DNA of 64,000 nucleotides from Caprella mutica (lineage: Eukaryota > Arthropoda > Malacostraca > Amphipoda > Caprellidae). Shown here piece after piece: positions 11,235-22,510 of the stretch. The stretch spans positions 30,951 to 94,950 of the forward strand of contig CANNZV010002526.1 of the NCBI GenBank assembly GCA_947561585.1, written 5' to 3'. How positions within the stretch are numbered: the stretch's first letter is position 1; each line of letters starts with the position of its first letter. Position numbers and translations under genes: made by a program. The notes below the pieces were generated by a model that ran no database searches, had not been told where the DNA came from, and worked only from the letters and a program-made list of their open reading frames with translations.

Positions 11235-11850
11235 GTAATTTGTCTCCCCCACCTCAGTTCTCACCAGTTTCTCTCATTTCCCCCCAGTTTCTCTCAATTC
11301 ACCCCAGTTACTCTCAATTCCCCCCAGTTACTCTCAATTCCCCCCAGTTACTCTCAATTCCCCCCACTTTCTCTCAATTCCCCCCACTTTCTCTCAATTC
11401 CCCCCACTTTCTCTCAATTCCCCCCACTTTCTCTCAATTCCCCCCACTTTCTCTCAATTCCCCCCACTTACTCTCAATTCCCCCCAGTTACTCTTAATTC
11501 CCCCCAGTTACTCTTAATTCCCCCCAGTTACTCTCAATTCCCCCCAGTTACTCTCAATTCCCCCACTTACTCTCAATTCCCCCCACTTACTCTCAATTCC
11601 CCCCACTTACTCACAATTCCCCCCACTTACTCACAATTCCCCCCACTTACTCACAATTCCCCCCACTTACTCACAATTACCCCCACTTACTCACAATTCC
11701 CCCCACTTACTCACAATTCCCCCCACTTACTCCCAATTCCCCCCACTTACTCCCAATTCCCCCCACTTACTCCTAATTCCCCCCACTTACTCCTAATTCC
11801 CCCCACTTACTCCCAATTCCCCCCACTTACTCCCAATTCCCCCCACTTAC
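11235..11850. repeat. 20-bp C-tract minisatellite, about 30 copies
   Basis: The unit is CCCCCACTTACTCTCAATTC with AGTTAC, ACTTTC and ACTTAC sub-families arranged in blocks from left to right. A run of five or six C recurs every 20 bp, so the minus strand has G-tracts at constant spacing. The 221-codon plus-strand ORF is a translation of the array. Confidence 0.95.
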
Positions 11851-12404
11851 TCTGTTTTTATTCAATTTTTAAATGTATTTTATATATGAAATAAATTAGA
11901 CTAAGCAGAAAATTTAAGTTTAATTCAATTCATTGAAAGTAACCTAATAACGGGTAATAAATTGGCATTGATGATGCCCGTTACTTTTAACGGGAAATTA
12001 CACTAGTTAATAATAATCCACATTAAAAAAAAACTATTTAAATTAAGAATGCCTTTAATAACGCATACTCTGTGTGTTCTAATTAATTTCTAATTTCCTT
12101 AATAATAATAGCCTCTTATCTCCCTTTATTTATCTAATTTCATGCATTTAATTTATTCCGTACATATTAACTATAAAATACCCCCCCCCACTCACCCCCC
12201 TTCGTATTGTTGTAAGCACCGCCCCTTTTGCCCTCTAAATCCCACTTATATTTGCATAACAACACCCTCGTGTTACTTCTAATTAACACTGTGCTAACCC
12301 TAGGTAGTACTCTACAGTCACTGCAACTAGAACTCTAACTTACAGTGCATTTATTTGGCACATTTGTGAAAAATGGATATTTTGATATGTGGATTTTTCT
12401 TGGA
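11851..12404. other. AT-rich interval, no gene seen
   Basis: Contains an inverted pair AACGGGTAAT...ATTACTTTTAACGGG-like near 11948-11996 and a C run near 12181-12190. No gene that I can support. Confidence 0.35.
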
Positions 12405-12500
12405 GCCTCTTTCCTTTCTGACTGCTTCTTCCAGTCCCTTGTATTTAATTTTCTTTTGACGTCAGCGATATGGCCTTTGGTTCCGGAAAGACGTTAAACA
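12405..12500 (+). repeat. Interspersed SINE-like repeat, 3' part, copy 4
   Basis: CAGTCCCTTGTATTTAAT, TTTTGACGTCAGCGATATGG and AAGACGTTAAAC match 9535-9626 and 18455-18530. Confidence 0.55.
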
Positions 12501-12724
12501 ATCTAAAAATTAATTCATTCACTTATTTATTACGTTTTTTGTAATTTTATTTATGAATCACTTATTTAATTATACCTCTCATCAGTTTATATTTTTCCAT
12601 AAAAAAAATTATTTCTGCAATTTGTATTGAGTAAATCACTTGAATTTGCTTGTATTAAATAAATACCATTCATTATAGTATAGAGAAAAAGCTACAGTAT
12701 ACTGTACCGTACATCTTTCAGACT

Positions 12725-12805
12725 ACAGTATACACTGTGCACTCTACAGTGTTCTGTGCATGTTACAGTGTTCTGTGCATGCTACAGTGTTCTGTGCATG
12801 CGACA
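12725..12805. repeat. 19-bp tandem repeat, about 4 copies
   Basis: Copies of ACAGTGTTCTGTGCATGCT and close variants, set in a wider region rich in ACAGT/ACTGT words. Confidence 0.8.
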
Positions 12806-14699
12806 GTGCAATGTGCAATAAAGTGCTTACAGTTGGTGTTACAGTGCCCGGTGCAGTAAATTGCCTACAGTTGTGCTATAGTTCCTCTGTAGCTGCAATT
12901 ACTCACTCCAAGTTTAGCAATTTAGCCACCACTTCATTCTCATTAACATTATAGGCTAAAAACCTGCAACTTTAGTAACTTGCTTTTTCTGCCACTCTTA
13001 TTTATTGCCGCAGAATTTGAGGAACTTTACACACAAGTTAATTCCGTCTATAAACACTATAGAGTCTTATTAACAACCTCTGCTGTAGCTAGAATGATAT
13101 GAATATACACTGTATTTTTAAACATCATTATGGTTAGGTCATCCGAAGACGGTACAGTGTCAATACATACTTCTAATATTGACGTCAAATTGACACCAAT
13201 GACACTCGTTCAAATTATAGCTAGTTGAAATGACATCGTTTTAGGTCTAAGCAACTCGTTACTTATAAATCACCGATATTCCTAATTTTGATACCATGTA
13301 TTCAACATAGAATATCAATAAAATACTAACTATCTCTATTGCTCTGTGGTCACTTCACTCACACACTGTGGAAAAAATGACAGCATAAGGTTTTTTTTTC
13401 CTTTCACGTTTTCAGTACCGGCATTTAAACCGAGTGCTGCAAACGTGATGTTGTTTAACCGTACCGCGCCTGGTGCCATCATATGGACGGGGTGTGGTGG
13501 GTAGGGTACTCTAGGTAGTGGGCGGGGCTTAGCGCTGCCACCTGCACTGTGTCTAGGCCTACTCATTATCTGTGAAAATGTTAAGAAAATAGCATAGACA
13601 AATTGGTATCAGTGGAAGTTGATTGGCCTCGTATACCCTAACCTTTTAAAATACAGATTATGGTAATTGAAATAAATTATGACATCGCTACCTAAATATT
13701 CATTATTTATTTTTATAGATGTAAGTAATGGATTTATTTTGTTTTGAAACCACTTAAACTGTTTTATATTTTTTGTGTGTAAAACCTTACCAATGATGCT
13801 AAAGTTCCCCTTTACATTTCTTGTATAGCACATATATTTTATAAGTGAAACAATGATAGCACGGGGTACATGAGTAGTACAGGTAATAAAGTAGTTACCC
13901 ATTGTATATATGTACAATGCATGCATCAAATATACTTTTTTTTAAATTATTCAAAAGTCACCAGAGTTGCAAACGGTTAAAAAGTTCTCAGTCTGGTTTA
14001 ACGATTTTTATTTTGCCAAACTGGTTTTAGGCCTCGTAGCTGTGAGTGCCTTTTAAACGTCATCTCAACCGTCTTACTAGCTATACAGTGCTTTTTGAAC
14101 TCTCACAATTTCAGTGTTATTTATGTACAAATTTATACAATTGAACATTTATTAACTCTTTATTTTAATATTATTATGTTCTAAATGAATATTTTTTGGT
14201 AAGGTTCAGTAATAGTGCCAAATGTATTAAATTTCAAAGAATGAAACTGGGATCAGAAAGGTAAAGATTTAATTTCATTGGATCTTCACCCCCCCCCCCC
14301 TAAGATCTAATTAAACATGTTCACTTATTTTAATTGTCAGTGCGTTAGAATTGCCATTATAATTTGCTGTAATAAACACAGTGGTTTTCTGGCGTGCGAA
14401 TGCGTGTAGTTATTCCCTTTATTTTGGCGCTCTCGGCAGCAATTTCCATACTAAATAGCTCCCTTAACATTATTATAGCTCTAAAGCACAATTCTCATTC
14501 AATTACAAATCCAGCCTAAGCCTAGCTCTCACTAATGCATATTTTAACCACTAGCCACCCAGCACTGCATAACTAGCAGGTCTTTAGGGGCACACTGGGC
14601 ACCAGCCATCTCCCTCTATCTTGTCAACACTACAACATTTACGTCACAGTTAATATCTGCTGAATACACTCCAAATGGTGTTATTAAGACAATGCATGA
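12806..14699. other. Largely single-copy interval with a GC-rich patch
   Basis: No gene recognised. The patch at about 13425-13565 is strikingly GC-rich for this window, contains a GC-box-like GGGCGGGGC near 13520 and several CpGs, and could be a promoter or a relic. The minus-strand ORFs at 13336-13566 and 13609-13929 have no recognisable domain. A segment at 14340-14530 is non-repetitive and homeodomain-motif rich. Confidence 0.3.
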
Positions 14700-15640
14700 A
14701 AAGTAGCACGAGTTATAGCGACCCTAGTGCGTCTCTTGGTTGTACAGGTTAAGCTCGTACAACGGACAGTTCATGTATCGAAAAAAGTGCCCGCTATACC
14801 GATCTAATGGTCGCTATGCAAACTGAGTATTTACTTCATTTGGGGGGATTTTAACTTTGTAAGTTTTCTTTAACAGCATTTCATAGAAACTCTAATGCAG
14901 GTTAATAATCTAAGTTATTATAAATAACAAATTTAATTAAAATCGTATTAATTTTATATTATTTACTTGTATATATGTCAAGAAAATTATTTAGGTATAG
15001 CTATTAGCTACATGTCGCTTAAATTACAATAGATTATAGAATATGATAAAAAGAGAAATATTTTTTAACTTCACTTACATACATATATATCTATGTAGAT
15101 GCAATCTAATATACATAACATAATTAATAATCTGTAATTCAACTGAACACAATATGAAAATAATTTTTTTTCATTTCCTGATTCTTATATTTGTGTTTGG
15201 TCAACAATGAATTCAAAATAGAACGAATCATTTCACTTGTTACTGCGTCTTCTTCGACAGCGCGGAATTTCTGCTTGAGTTTAACAATTCAGATAAATAG
15301 TTACACATCTTTTATTTTTATAGAATTTTTCTAATCAAAGAAAATGTTTAGGATAAGGGTAACTAAATCAAATTACTGAAAGTCTGTAAAACAATACATT
15401 AATTTTCCATTGTTAAACTGTATTAATACTTCTGAATATAATAAATATGTGAATATAGAAACTTGGGAGATGAATAATATACATATTAAACCACATAATT
15501 TGAAGATATCGTTGTAGGAGATGCGTGGTTTTTAGAACGGGCAATTTTTGTCCTTTGTAGAGGGTGTCCGTTTTGAGATTGTCCGTTGTATGAGCCTTAC
15601 TTGTATTAGTGCGTCTCCTGGTTGTATCGCCTTCCATTGA
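14700..15640. mobile_element. Possible decayed DNA transposon (pogo/Tigger-like ends)
   Basis: Near the left end are AGTGCGTCTCTTGGTTGTAC and CGTACAACGGACAG. Near the right end are TGTCCGTTGTATGAG and AGTGCGTCTCCTGGTTGTAT. The ACAACGGACA/TGTCCGTTGT pair is inverted, while the AGTGCGTCTC phrase is direct. Such nested cell-like phrases are typical of pogo/Tigger termini, but no transposase is readable, so the assignment is tentative. Confidence 0.3.
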
Positions 15641-15883
15641 AATTAGTTAGTATATAAAAGTTAGCTATCGAGTACGCTATATATTACAGTACTTAGTTCT
15701 AATATTTCTAATAGGGACTAATAATAACGTTAGAAGTTTGTGTGTTCTACCTTAGGCATTAATTAGACTAAACTTCTCTACTTTTAAAATGTTATGGCAT
15801 ATATTACAGTTAGGTACCTAACTCTCTGTATTTATCCTCCTACTTCAACAGAGAGGATATTTATCCTATGGTTCCTATTTGCC

Positions 15884-16021
15884 ATAGGGTAACTTCCGAG
15901 TTATTGGACTCACGCTTTCGATCATTTAAGAAAAAGTATGAAAATAAAAGTTAAATGGTTATTATTTTATAATTTTTTCTTATTAACATGTCGAACAGTC
16001 CAATAACTTGGGACTTTCCCT
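15884..16021. mobile_element. Hairpin MITE family M1, copy D (short form)
   Basis: The left end ATAGGGTAACTTCCGAGTTA and right end CCAATAACTTGGGACTTTCCC are inverted. The inner TTTCGATCATTTAAGAAAAA matches other copies. The interior is only about 60 bp and lacks the GGTATCATGGATACC palindrome. Confidence 0.7.
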
Positions 16022-16488
16022 GGAAGAGATGATGGTGTTATATATTTGTTGAATATTCTATTTACATGTTTGTCCATGCGAGTTGCCTTATTAATATTAT
16101 TATATGAAATCATTATTATGAACTATATTCATCAGTTAATGTATCTAAGACTATAATTTCTCCCTTTTACTACCCATCTAATAAATAGACCCAATATCTA
16201 GCCACTCTCATTTCACTCTTTCTCTCATTTCACTTTTTCTCACTTCCCACCTTTTCTTCCTTCTCCCCTCTCTAACCTCACCTTCTCTTCTCTCTCATCT
16301 CATCTCCCCTTTCCTCCACTCTCACTCTCTCATCTCTATTTCGCATCAATCTCACTCCAGTGTATAAATTCATCAGGTAAATAGATTGTGACTATAAACT
16401 CTCTCCTTATTCAACCATTTCAATCTCTACGAACTCTCTACCACCTTCTCCTCTCTGATGTACTTGTGTCAATCAGTTGAAAGGTAAG
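16022..16488. other. AT-rich then pyrimidine-rich interval
   Basis: From about 16200 the plus strand becomes a CT-rich tract (TCTCTCATTTCACTTTTTCT and similar). No gene seen. Confidence 0.4.
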
Positions 16489-17236
16489 ACATGGTGTGTA
16501 CTGTCTTCTTTGATGTGTACTGTCTTCTTTGATGTGTACTGTCTTCTTTGGTGTGTACTGTCTTCTTTGGTGTGTACTGTCTTCTTTGGTGTATACTGTC
16601 TTCTTTGGTGTGTACTGTCTTCTTTGGTGTGTACTGTCTTCTTTGGTGTGTACTGTCTTCTTTGGTGTGTACTGTCTTCTTTGGTGTGCACTATCTTCTT
16701 TGGTGTGCACTATCTTCTTTGGTGTGTACTGTCTTCTTTGGTGTGTACTGTCTTCTTTGGTGTGTACTGTCTTCTTTGGTGTGTACTGTCTTCTTTGGTG
16801 TGTACTGTCTTCTTTGGTGTGTACTGTCTTCTTTGATGTGTACTGTCTTCTTTGGTGTGTACTGTCTTCTTTGGTGTGTACTGTCTTCTTTGGTGTGTAC
16901 TGTCTTCTTTGGTGTGTACTGTCTTCTTTGGTGTGTACTGTCTTCTTTGGTGTGTACTGTCTTCTTTGGTGTGTACTGTCTTCTTTGGTGTGTACTGTCT
17001 TCTTTGGTGTGTACTGTCTTCTTTGGTGTGTACTGTCTTCTTTGGTGTGTACTGTCTTCTTTGGTGTGTACTGTCTTCTTTGGTGTGTACTGTCTTCTTT
17101 GGTGTGTACTGTCTTCTTTGGTGTGTACTGTCTTCTTTGGTGTGTACTGTCTTCTTTGGTGTGTACTGTCTTCTTTGGTGTGTACTGTCTTCTTTGGTGT
17201 GTACTGTCTCCTTTGGTGTGTACTGTCTCCTTTGGA
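16489..17236. repeat. 19-bp minisatellite, about 39 copies
   Basis: The unit is TGTACTGTCTTCTTTGGTG, with rare GATG, CACTA and CTCC variants. Three units make 57 bp, so a 19-residue peptide period appears in several frames of both strands. These ORFs (up to 272 codons) are by-products of the repeat. Confidence 0.97.
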
Positions 17237-17743
17237 TGTATTCTAATTACATCCAATTGGAGTATTTTTTCACGCGTTTTTTACGCCATTCATTCTTTGA
17301 GACTTTATTCTTGGTATACAGACGTCTCTTGGCCATAGTTTGTTGTATCCGCTAGTTTGTTGTACTGCACACTTCAGGATTGTTAAATGACCTGGTAGGG
17401 AGGTTCGGGAGGCGGCGTTTAGAGTGTGTTAGTATCCCCTTTTTTTTCGAAAATTTGTCGACGAAACCTCTAGCAACCACATTCTTTGCGTATTTATTCT
17501 TTGGTTCTTTATTCTTTGCGTCTTTATTATTCACGCATTTTTCTTTGTCTTTTTATTCTTTTACATGTTTTTTTCTCCCCACTGCTCTCTCATCTTTATC
17601 TTTTTTCCCCCCATTCCTTTCTTTTCTGTCAAAGTTTTTTCCTCTCATTACTGATATCTGTCATTGATGGACGGGGCTTCTCTATTTAAAACAACTCACT
17701 GTATTCTGATATATACTACACAGTATTTAATTAAATTTTAAAT
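17237..17743. other. T-rich interval, no gene seen
   Basis: Pyrimidine-rich single-copy-looking sequence with a GC-richer patch near 17390-17430. No domain is recognisable in the short ORFs. Confidence 0.35.
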
Positions 17744-17887
17744 AAACTTACGGATTATTGGTCGGTTTCACATCTTCGGTCATATAAGAAACATATAATT
17801 ATTATTGAATTTTAATTTTTATTATATATTTTTTTCTCATATGACCCGAAGATGTGAAACCGACCTATAATTGTTAATCTACCCTAG
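17744..17887. mobile_element. Hairpin MITE family M1, copy E
   Basis: GGTCGGTTTCACATCTTCGG is mirrored by CCGAAGATGTGAAACCGACC, a near-perfect long inverted repeat around an AT-rich core. The outer ends (AAACTTACGGATTATT and AATTGTTAATCTACCCTA) are more worn. Confidence 0.85.
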
Positions 17888-18100
17888 CATGTTTATTGCT
17901 ATGGTTGTTATACAACATTGAGTCTTTCTATCAATTCCTATGTTAAACAATAGTAAAAGTTGTTTTGTGTTGTTTTCACCTGTTGTTTCATTTGGCGTAT
18001 GACCTCTGACCTCTAAAGTAACTGTACCTTTGTGCGGAAGTGCCCCCCGGCTAAAACTGCGTAATGGCACACTGTACGCATCTACTGACCTGTCTGTACT

Positions 18101-18302
18101 ATCAGTGTGCGTATACTATCAGTGTGTATGTACTATCAGTGTGCGTATACTATTAATGTGTGTGTACTATCAGTGTGTATGTACTATCAGTGTGTATGTA
18201 CTATCAGTGTGTATGTACTATCAGTGTGCGTATACTACCAATGCGTGTACTATCAGTGTGCGTATACTACCAATGCGTGTACTATCAGTGTGCGTATACT
18301 AT
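18101..18302. repeat. 17-bp tandem repeat, about 12 copies
   Basis: The unit is GTACTATCAGTGTGTAT, with GCGTATACTAC variants. Confidence 0.9.
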
Positions 18303-18317
18303 CATTTTTTACCATGT

Positions 18318-18530
18318 TTATTAGAGTTATGCTCTTCAACAACGAGGTCTTACATTTTTGTGTTGGGTAAACTCGTAGGCTCCATTTACTATTGCAGTAA
18401 AGTGGCTGTATTTACGGAGTAGCTTTTCTGCATCCATGAGATTGTTTGCCGATAGTGGTCTATTGTATTTTATTTCCTTTTGACATCTGTGATATGGTCT
18501 TTGTTTCCGAAGCAGACGTTAAACTCTACT
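18318..18530 (+). repeat. Interspersed SINE-like repeat, most complete copy
   Basis: It joins the left block shared with 3205-3440 and 7280-7440 (TTATGCTCTTCAACAACGAG ... GGAGTAGCTTTTCTGCATCC) to the right block shared with 9535-9626 and 12405-12500 (TTTTGACATCTGTGATATGG ... CAGACGTTAAAC). It therefore shows the two blocks belong to one element of about 210 bp. Confidence 0.6.
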
Positions 18531-18659
18531 TAATTAATTATCTGTTTGTTGTATCTGTTCATGTACTTTCAAACAGTATTTCGTTTTTTCTTTATTACTT
18601 TCGCAGAATGCGGGAAGGTTATATTATTGCCAGCATTTATTTATTTACTTATTTATAAT

Positions 18660-19190
18660 CTTGTTATTCGCATAGCTGAAAAAGTATTCAATCAAATTGC
18701 CTGAAATTTGGTGAAACGATTGGTCAATGTCCAGTGACCTGCTGCTAGAATTTGGGGAGTGACCCGGTCAAAGGTCAAGGTCATTTAAAACTCAAAAATT
18801 ATTGAACCATACTTCATGAAACTTTTTGGGAAGACTGTTGAATATACTGGAACCATTTTGTTAGATTTTGGGAGCGATCGGGTCAAAGGTCAAGGATCAA
18901 GGTCAAGACAATTTATAACTGAATAACTCAAAAAGTATTCAACCAAATTGTCTGAAATTTGATGGCACGATTGGACAATGTCCAGGAATCATCTGGTAAA
19001 ATTTTGGGAGCGATCCGGTCAAAGGTCAAGGTCATTTATAACTCAATAACTCAAAAAGTATTGTACCATATTGCATGAAACTTGGTGAGACGATTGGTCA
19101 CTATCCTGTCACCAGTTTATCAGATTTTGGTAGCAAACGGGTAAGCGGTGGCGAAGGTATGCGCTCTACCGAGTGCACGTAATCTAGTTT
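18660..19190 (+). mobile_element. Non-autonomous element with ~130-bp internal units carrying GGTCAAAGGTCAAGGTCA
   Basis: Four diverged units repeat a cycle of AACTCAAAAAGTATTCAACC, CTGAAATTTGGTGAAACGAT, TTGGTCAATGTCCAG, TTTTGGGAGCGATC and GGTCAAAGGTCAAGGTCA. The right end (TATGCGCTCTACCGAGTGCACGTAATCTAG) is mirrored by CTAGAAAGGGCACTCTAAGA at 25110. Elements with this phrase are widespread in invertebrate genomes. No coding capacity. Confidence 0.7.
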
Positions 19191-19269
19191 ATTTTGTTTT
19201 TCAATGTTTATTATAATTCCTTACATGATTTACTGTTTACTCTGTTACTTGATATTACTTAAAAAATGA

Positions 19270-19445
19270 CAGTGGTTATCATTTTCTCCATTTACCATGG
19301 AAGTGGTTATCATTTTCTCCATTTACCATGGCAGTGGTTTTCATTTCCTCTATTTATCATGGTAGTGGTTATCATTTGTCTATTTACCATGGCAGTGGTT
19401 ATCATTTCTCTATTTACCATGGCTGTGGTTATCATTTTCCATGAT
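19270..19445. repeat. ~30-bp tandem repeat, about 6 copies
   Basis: Units contain GTGGTTATCATTTTCTCC followed by ATTTACCATGG, with A/T substitutions. Confidence 0.85.
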
Positions 19446-19639
19446 AGTGATTATTCTTTTTCTATTTCTCGCTCATTATAACCAGGAGTAGCATCAAATT
19501 CTTTTAATATGAGATCAAAGGGAGCTATAAGCGATCAAATGCTAGCCTTTATTGTTATTTAATAATAACTTGGCAACTCTGTGATGGTTTCATCTTCTCA
19601 AATGAACGGAAAATTTGATCTAAAATGTGTAGAGGAATT

Positions 19640-20035
19640 AATAGTTATTGTTAGTGAAATTGTTAATCTTGTTATAACCTTGAAATATTGTTAGTGAAAT
19701 TGTTAATCTTGTTATAACCTTCTAATATTGTTAGTGAAATTGTTAATCTTGTTATAATCTTCAAATATTGTTAGTGAAATTGTTAATCTTGTTATAACCT
19801 TCTAATATTGTTAGTGAAATTGTTAATCTTGTTATAACCTTCTAATATTGTTAGTGAAATTGTTAATCTTGTTATAACCTTCTAATATTGTTAGTGAAAT
19901 TGTTAATCTTGTTATAACCTTCAAATATTGTTAGTGAAATTGTTAATCTTGTTATAACCTTCAAATATTGTTAGTGAAATTGTTAATCTTGTTATAACCT
20001 TCAAATATTGTTAGTGAAATTGTTGTTATCATTAT
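19640..20035. repeat. 40-bp minisatellite, about 10 copies
   Basis: The unit is ATTGTTAGTGAAATTGTTAA joined to TCTTGTTATAACCTTCTAAT, nearly invariant apart from C/A near the end, so recently homogenised. Confidence 0.95.
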
Positions 20036-20939
20036 AAACTTTTTTTTAAAGATTATTTTTCTATTAATTGTTTAATCTATTTGTTTATTCTACAATTCAT
20101 TGCTCCTCTAATTTATGCTATTTGATATAACAAAGTTATTTGCTCAACAATTGATAAATTATAATAAATAAATAAATATAAATAAATTATAAAATGCATA
20201 AACTCTTGATATAAAATGCATAAACTCTTGATATAAAATGCATATACAATTACTCAATTCTCTGTAAGACTAACTAAAAAAATTTCTGTTAACATTTCTA
20301 TCGCTAAATCTTAGTTTATTTTTCTCATGTTTTAAAAGGATATTTTTTTCCATTAAATGCTTTGCATTTTTCTGTTTTAACCTATAATTCCTTACCACTT
20401 TTCTTCTACTTCTATAGCTTCTTATGAAGTTCTCTCCCTCTATAGAGCATGTGAGTACACATTGCTGTTCTTATTCTTCCTTTGGATATGAATAAAATAT
20501 GAATGCTCTTAGATATTGTAGTCATAAATATGTTTGTGCTGCTCTAGCCCAAAGAAAAAAGTACTTTGCCAAATAAAGGCATAGGCAGAGTGTGTTTGTC
20601 TCTGTTTTCCATTATATATATTCAAATTTGAATATATGTAATTCATATACTGTATATAGCTAGAAATTAATCCTGTGTTGTACATGGCACTCTTATATCA
20701 ACCAGCCTTTTAACTTTTTTTTTTCACTGTTAAAAGTTTAGCTTTAAAATCGCAAGGAAAGCCTCCTCTAAAACTGCAGGTTAATTTACTAATGAATGTT
20801 TTTAATCTAACTCTTGGTGTTTGCTTTAGCGGTGCCATTTTATCTTCCCTTTGATATGTCACCTGCAAACGTACTGGAACTATTTTGCAGGCAATGCAGG
20901 TAAACAGATTAGCAGAGAAACTTCGCCTGCAGTTAGGAT
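20036..20939. other. AT-rich interval, no gene seen
   Basis: Includes a 23-bp triplet repeat of ATAAAATGCATAAACTCTTG near 20190-20240. The more complex part at 20700-20930 has no recognisable coding domain. Confidence 0.35.
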
Positions 20940-21230
20940 GCATGCGGTGTAAAATATAGGGGAAAATGTGGGGGTAAATATAGAGGAAAATGTGGTGTGA
21001 ATATAGGGGAAAATGTGGTGTAAATATAGGGGAAAATCTGGTTAAAATATAGGGGAATAGGGGAAAATCTGGTTAAAATATAGGGGGGAAATGTAGTGCA
21101 AATATAGGGGAAAATGTGGTGCAAATATAGGGGAAAATGTGGTGCAAATATAGGGGAAAATGTGGTGCAAATATAGGGGAAAATGTGGTGCGGATATGGG
21201 GGAAAATGTGGTGCAAACATTCTTCAAATG
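20940..21230. repeat. 23-bp tandem repeat, about 12 copies
   Basis: The unit is AAATATAGGGGAAAATGTGG plus TGC/TGT, with CTGGTTAAAATATAGGGG variants. The minus-strand ORFs are translations of the array. Confidence 0.92.
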
Positions 21231-21707
21231 TAGCGGAAAATGTAGTTCATTATGTTAAACTTGTATAAAATATGTGGCTCATTCATTATGTGGTAAAACA
21301 TGTGTTGTCGTATCTATGTGCAAGAGTGCAATCACATGCAATGCACTAAATTAGTGCAAGAGTGCAATCATATACAATGCACCAAATTTGTTTGACGAAA
21401 ATTCACATTTAACTGATAACATTAACAAAAATTTGGTATTTATGTAATAATACCAATTTTTATAATAATTATCAATGCTAACTAAATAGCCTATATGTAA
21501 TAATTTTATATATAAATATAGTTCACTATTTTTCATCTGACTATTTACATGTTGTTCTCTTTACCATTAAGTTTGGCCTTTTTTTTGTTTTCGGGGATTC
21601 TCTACGTAATATCACTTAATTTATTAATTTAGCTATTTTCTACCATTATTTAATACTATTCTTGTCCCATTTAAAATGTGACCTAACGTGTCCGATTTGT
21701 GTTGCAG
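21231..21707. other. AT-rich interval upstream of a candidate exon
   Basis: Contains a duplicated phrase GTGCAAGAGTGCAATCA.AT (21320 and 21354). No gene is seen until the candidate acceptor at 21706. Confidence 0.35.
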
Positions 21708-21771
21708 GATAACCGCGTCGTTGTCCCACTCCAATTTCGCTAGTGTCCGCCCTGACAATTGAATAAAAATG
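21708..21771 (+). other. Candidate 5' UTR exon (unproven)
   Basis: A 64-bp CpG-containing segment is preceded by a branch-like GACCTAAC and the acceptor TTTGTGTTGCAG, and followed by a strong donor GTGAGTA (ATG|GTGAGTA). It has higher GC than its surroundings and ends in an ATG in AAAAATGG context. It could be a leader exon of the Turtle gene 20 kb downstream or of an unseen gene. Splice signals alone support it. Confidence 0.4.
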
Positions 21772-22510
21772 GTGAGTACCTTCTATAGGACAGTCTCGTG
21801 CCCAGGGGACTGACTCCATTATGAGCATCAATAAAAAATTGTCTCTGCCGAAAAAAATAAAGGCGTCTTTAGTGCAAAATGTAGAGCCTTTGTATTTTTT
21901 CCTGGGGTGTATTTTTGACCAGTTTGGAGGGTAATCTGATTGCTTTGCCTTTATGTATGATGTCACTTAACTAATTTGTACTAATTCTGTTAGAACTGGG
22001 GCTGGGTATTTGATAAAGCTTTAATAAATACGATTGAAAATAGTCATCCACTGGTTAGACTAGTTCTAAACAATGTCTTTTTACCTTGCAGTGCCACTTT
22101 TGCCTATTAATCTTGTAAATTTGTCAGCACTATTAGTCAGAGCTAAGCTCCTGTTATTTAGTCTTGTATTTATTGAAGCTATTATTTATAGGTATTCCTT
22201 CGCACCCAATTGTTATGGTATTACTCCACGCCCATTCATCTTCCTAGCCTCCTGCTACCGGTGTTACTCCTACACCATCACGGTATTACTCGCCTCTATT
22301 TACACTGACCATAATTCAGGTCTAGGGACTGTCATCCTCAACTGACTTGATAATTGTTTATTGTATATTATTTTCTTGTGCACACTGCACGGTAATCATA
22401 TTAGCAATCATATTGACGCTTTGTTCAGCAACACGCGACCTACATTTCTATTGTGAATTACTCTTTATCTGACAGTGTGGCTTGTAAAAGGTATTTCTAG
22501 AAATGATATA
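21772..22510. other. Interval without a recognised gene
   Basis: A 90-codon plus-strand ORF (22073-22345) is hydrophobic, with several Ile/Leu-rich stretches. It has no homologue I recognise, its start follows a perfect acceptor-like TTTTTACCTTGCAG, and its composition fits random AT-rich DNA. I do not call it. Confidence 0.3.

Noticed and set aside
13609..13929. 106-codon minus-strand ORF
   Set aside because: Ile/Tyr/Asn-rich composition expected from AT-rich DNA; no domain recognised.
16438..17338. Long overlapping ORFs on both strands (up to 272 codons)
   Set aside because: They are translations of the 19-bp array; peptides repeat every 19 residues and the frames are open on both strands.
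22073..22345. 90-codon hydrophobic plus-strand ORF as a small membrane protein
   Set aside because: No recognisable family, AT-driven composition, no supporting splice or UTR context.
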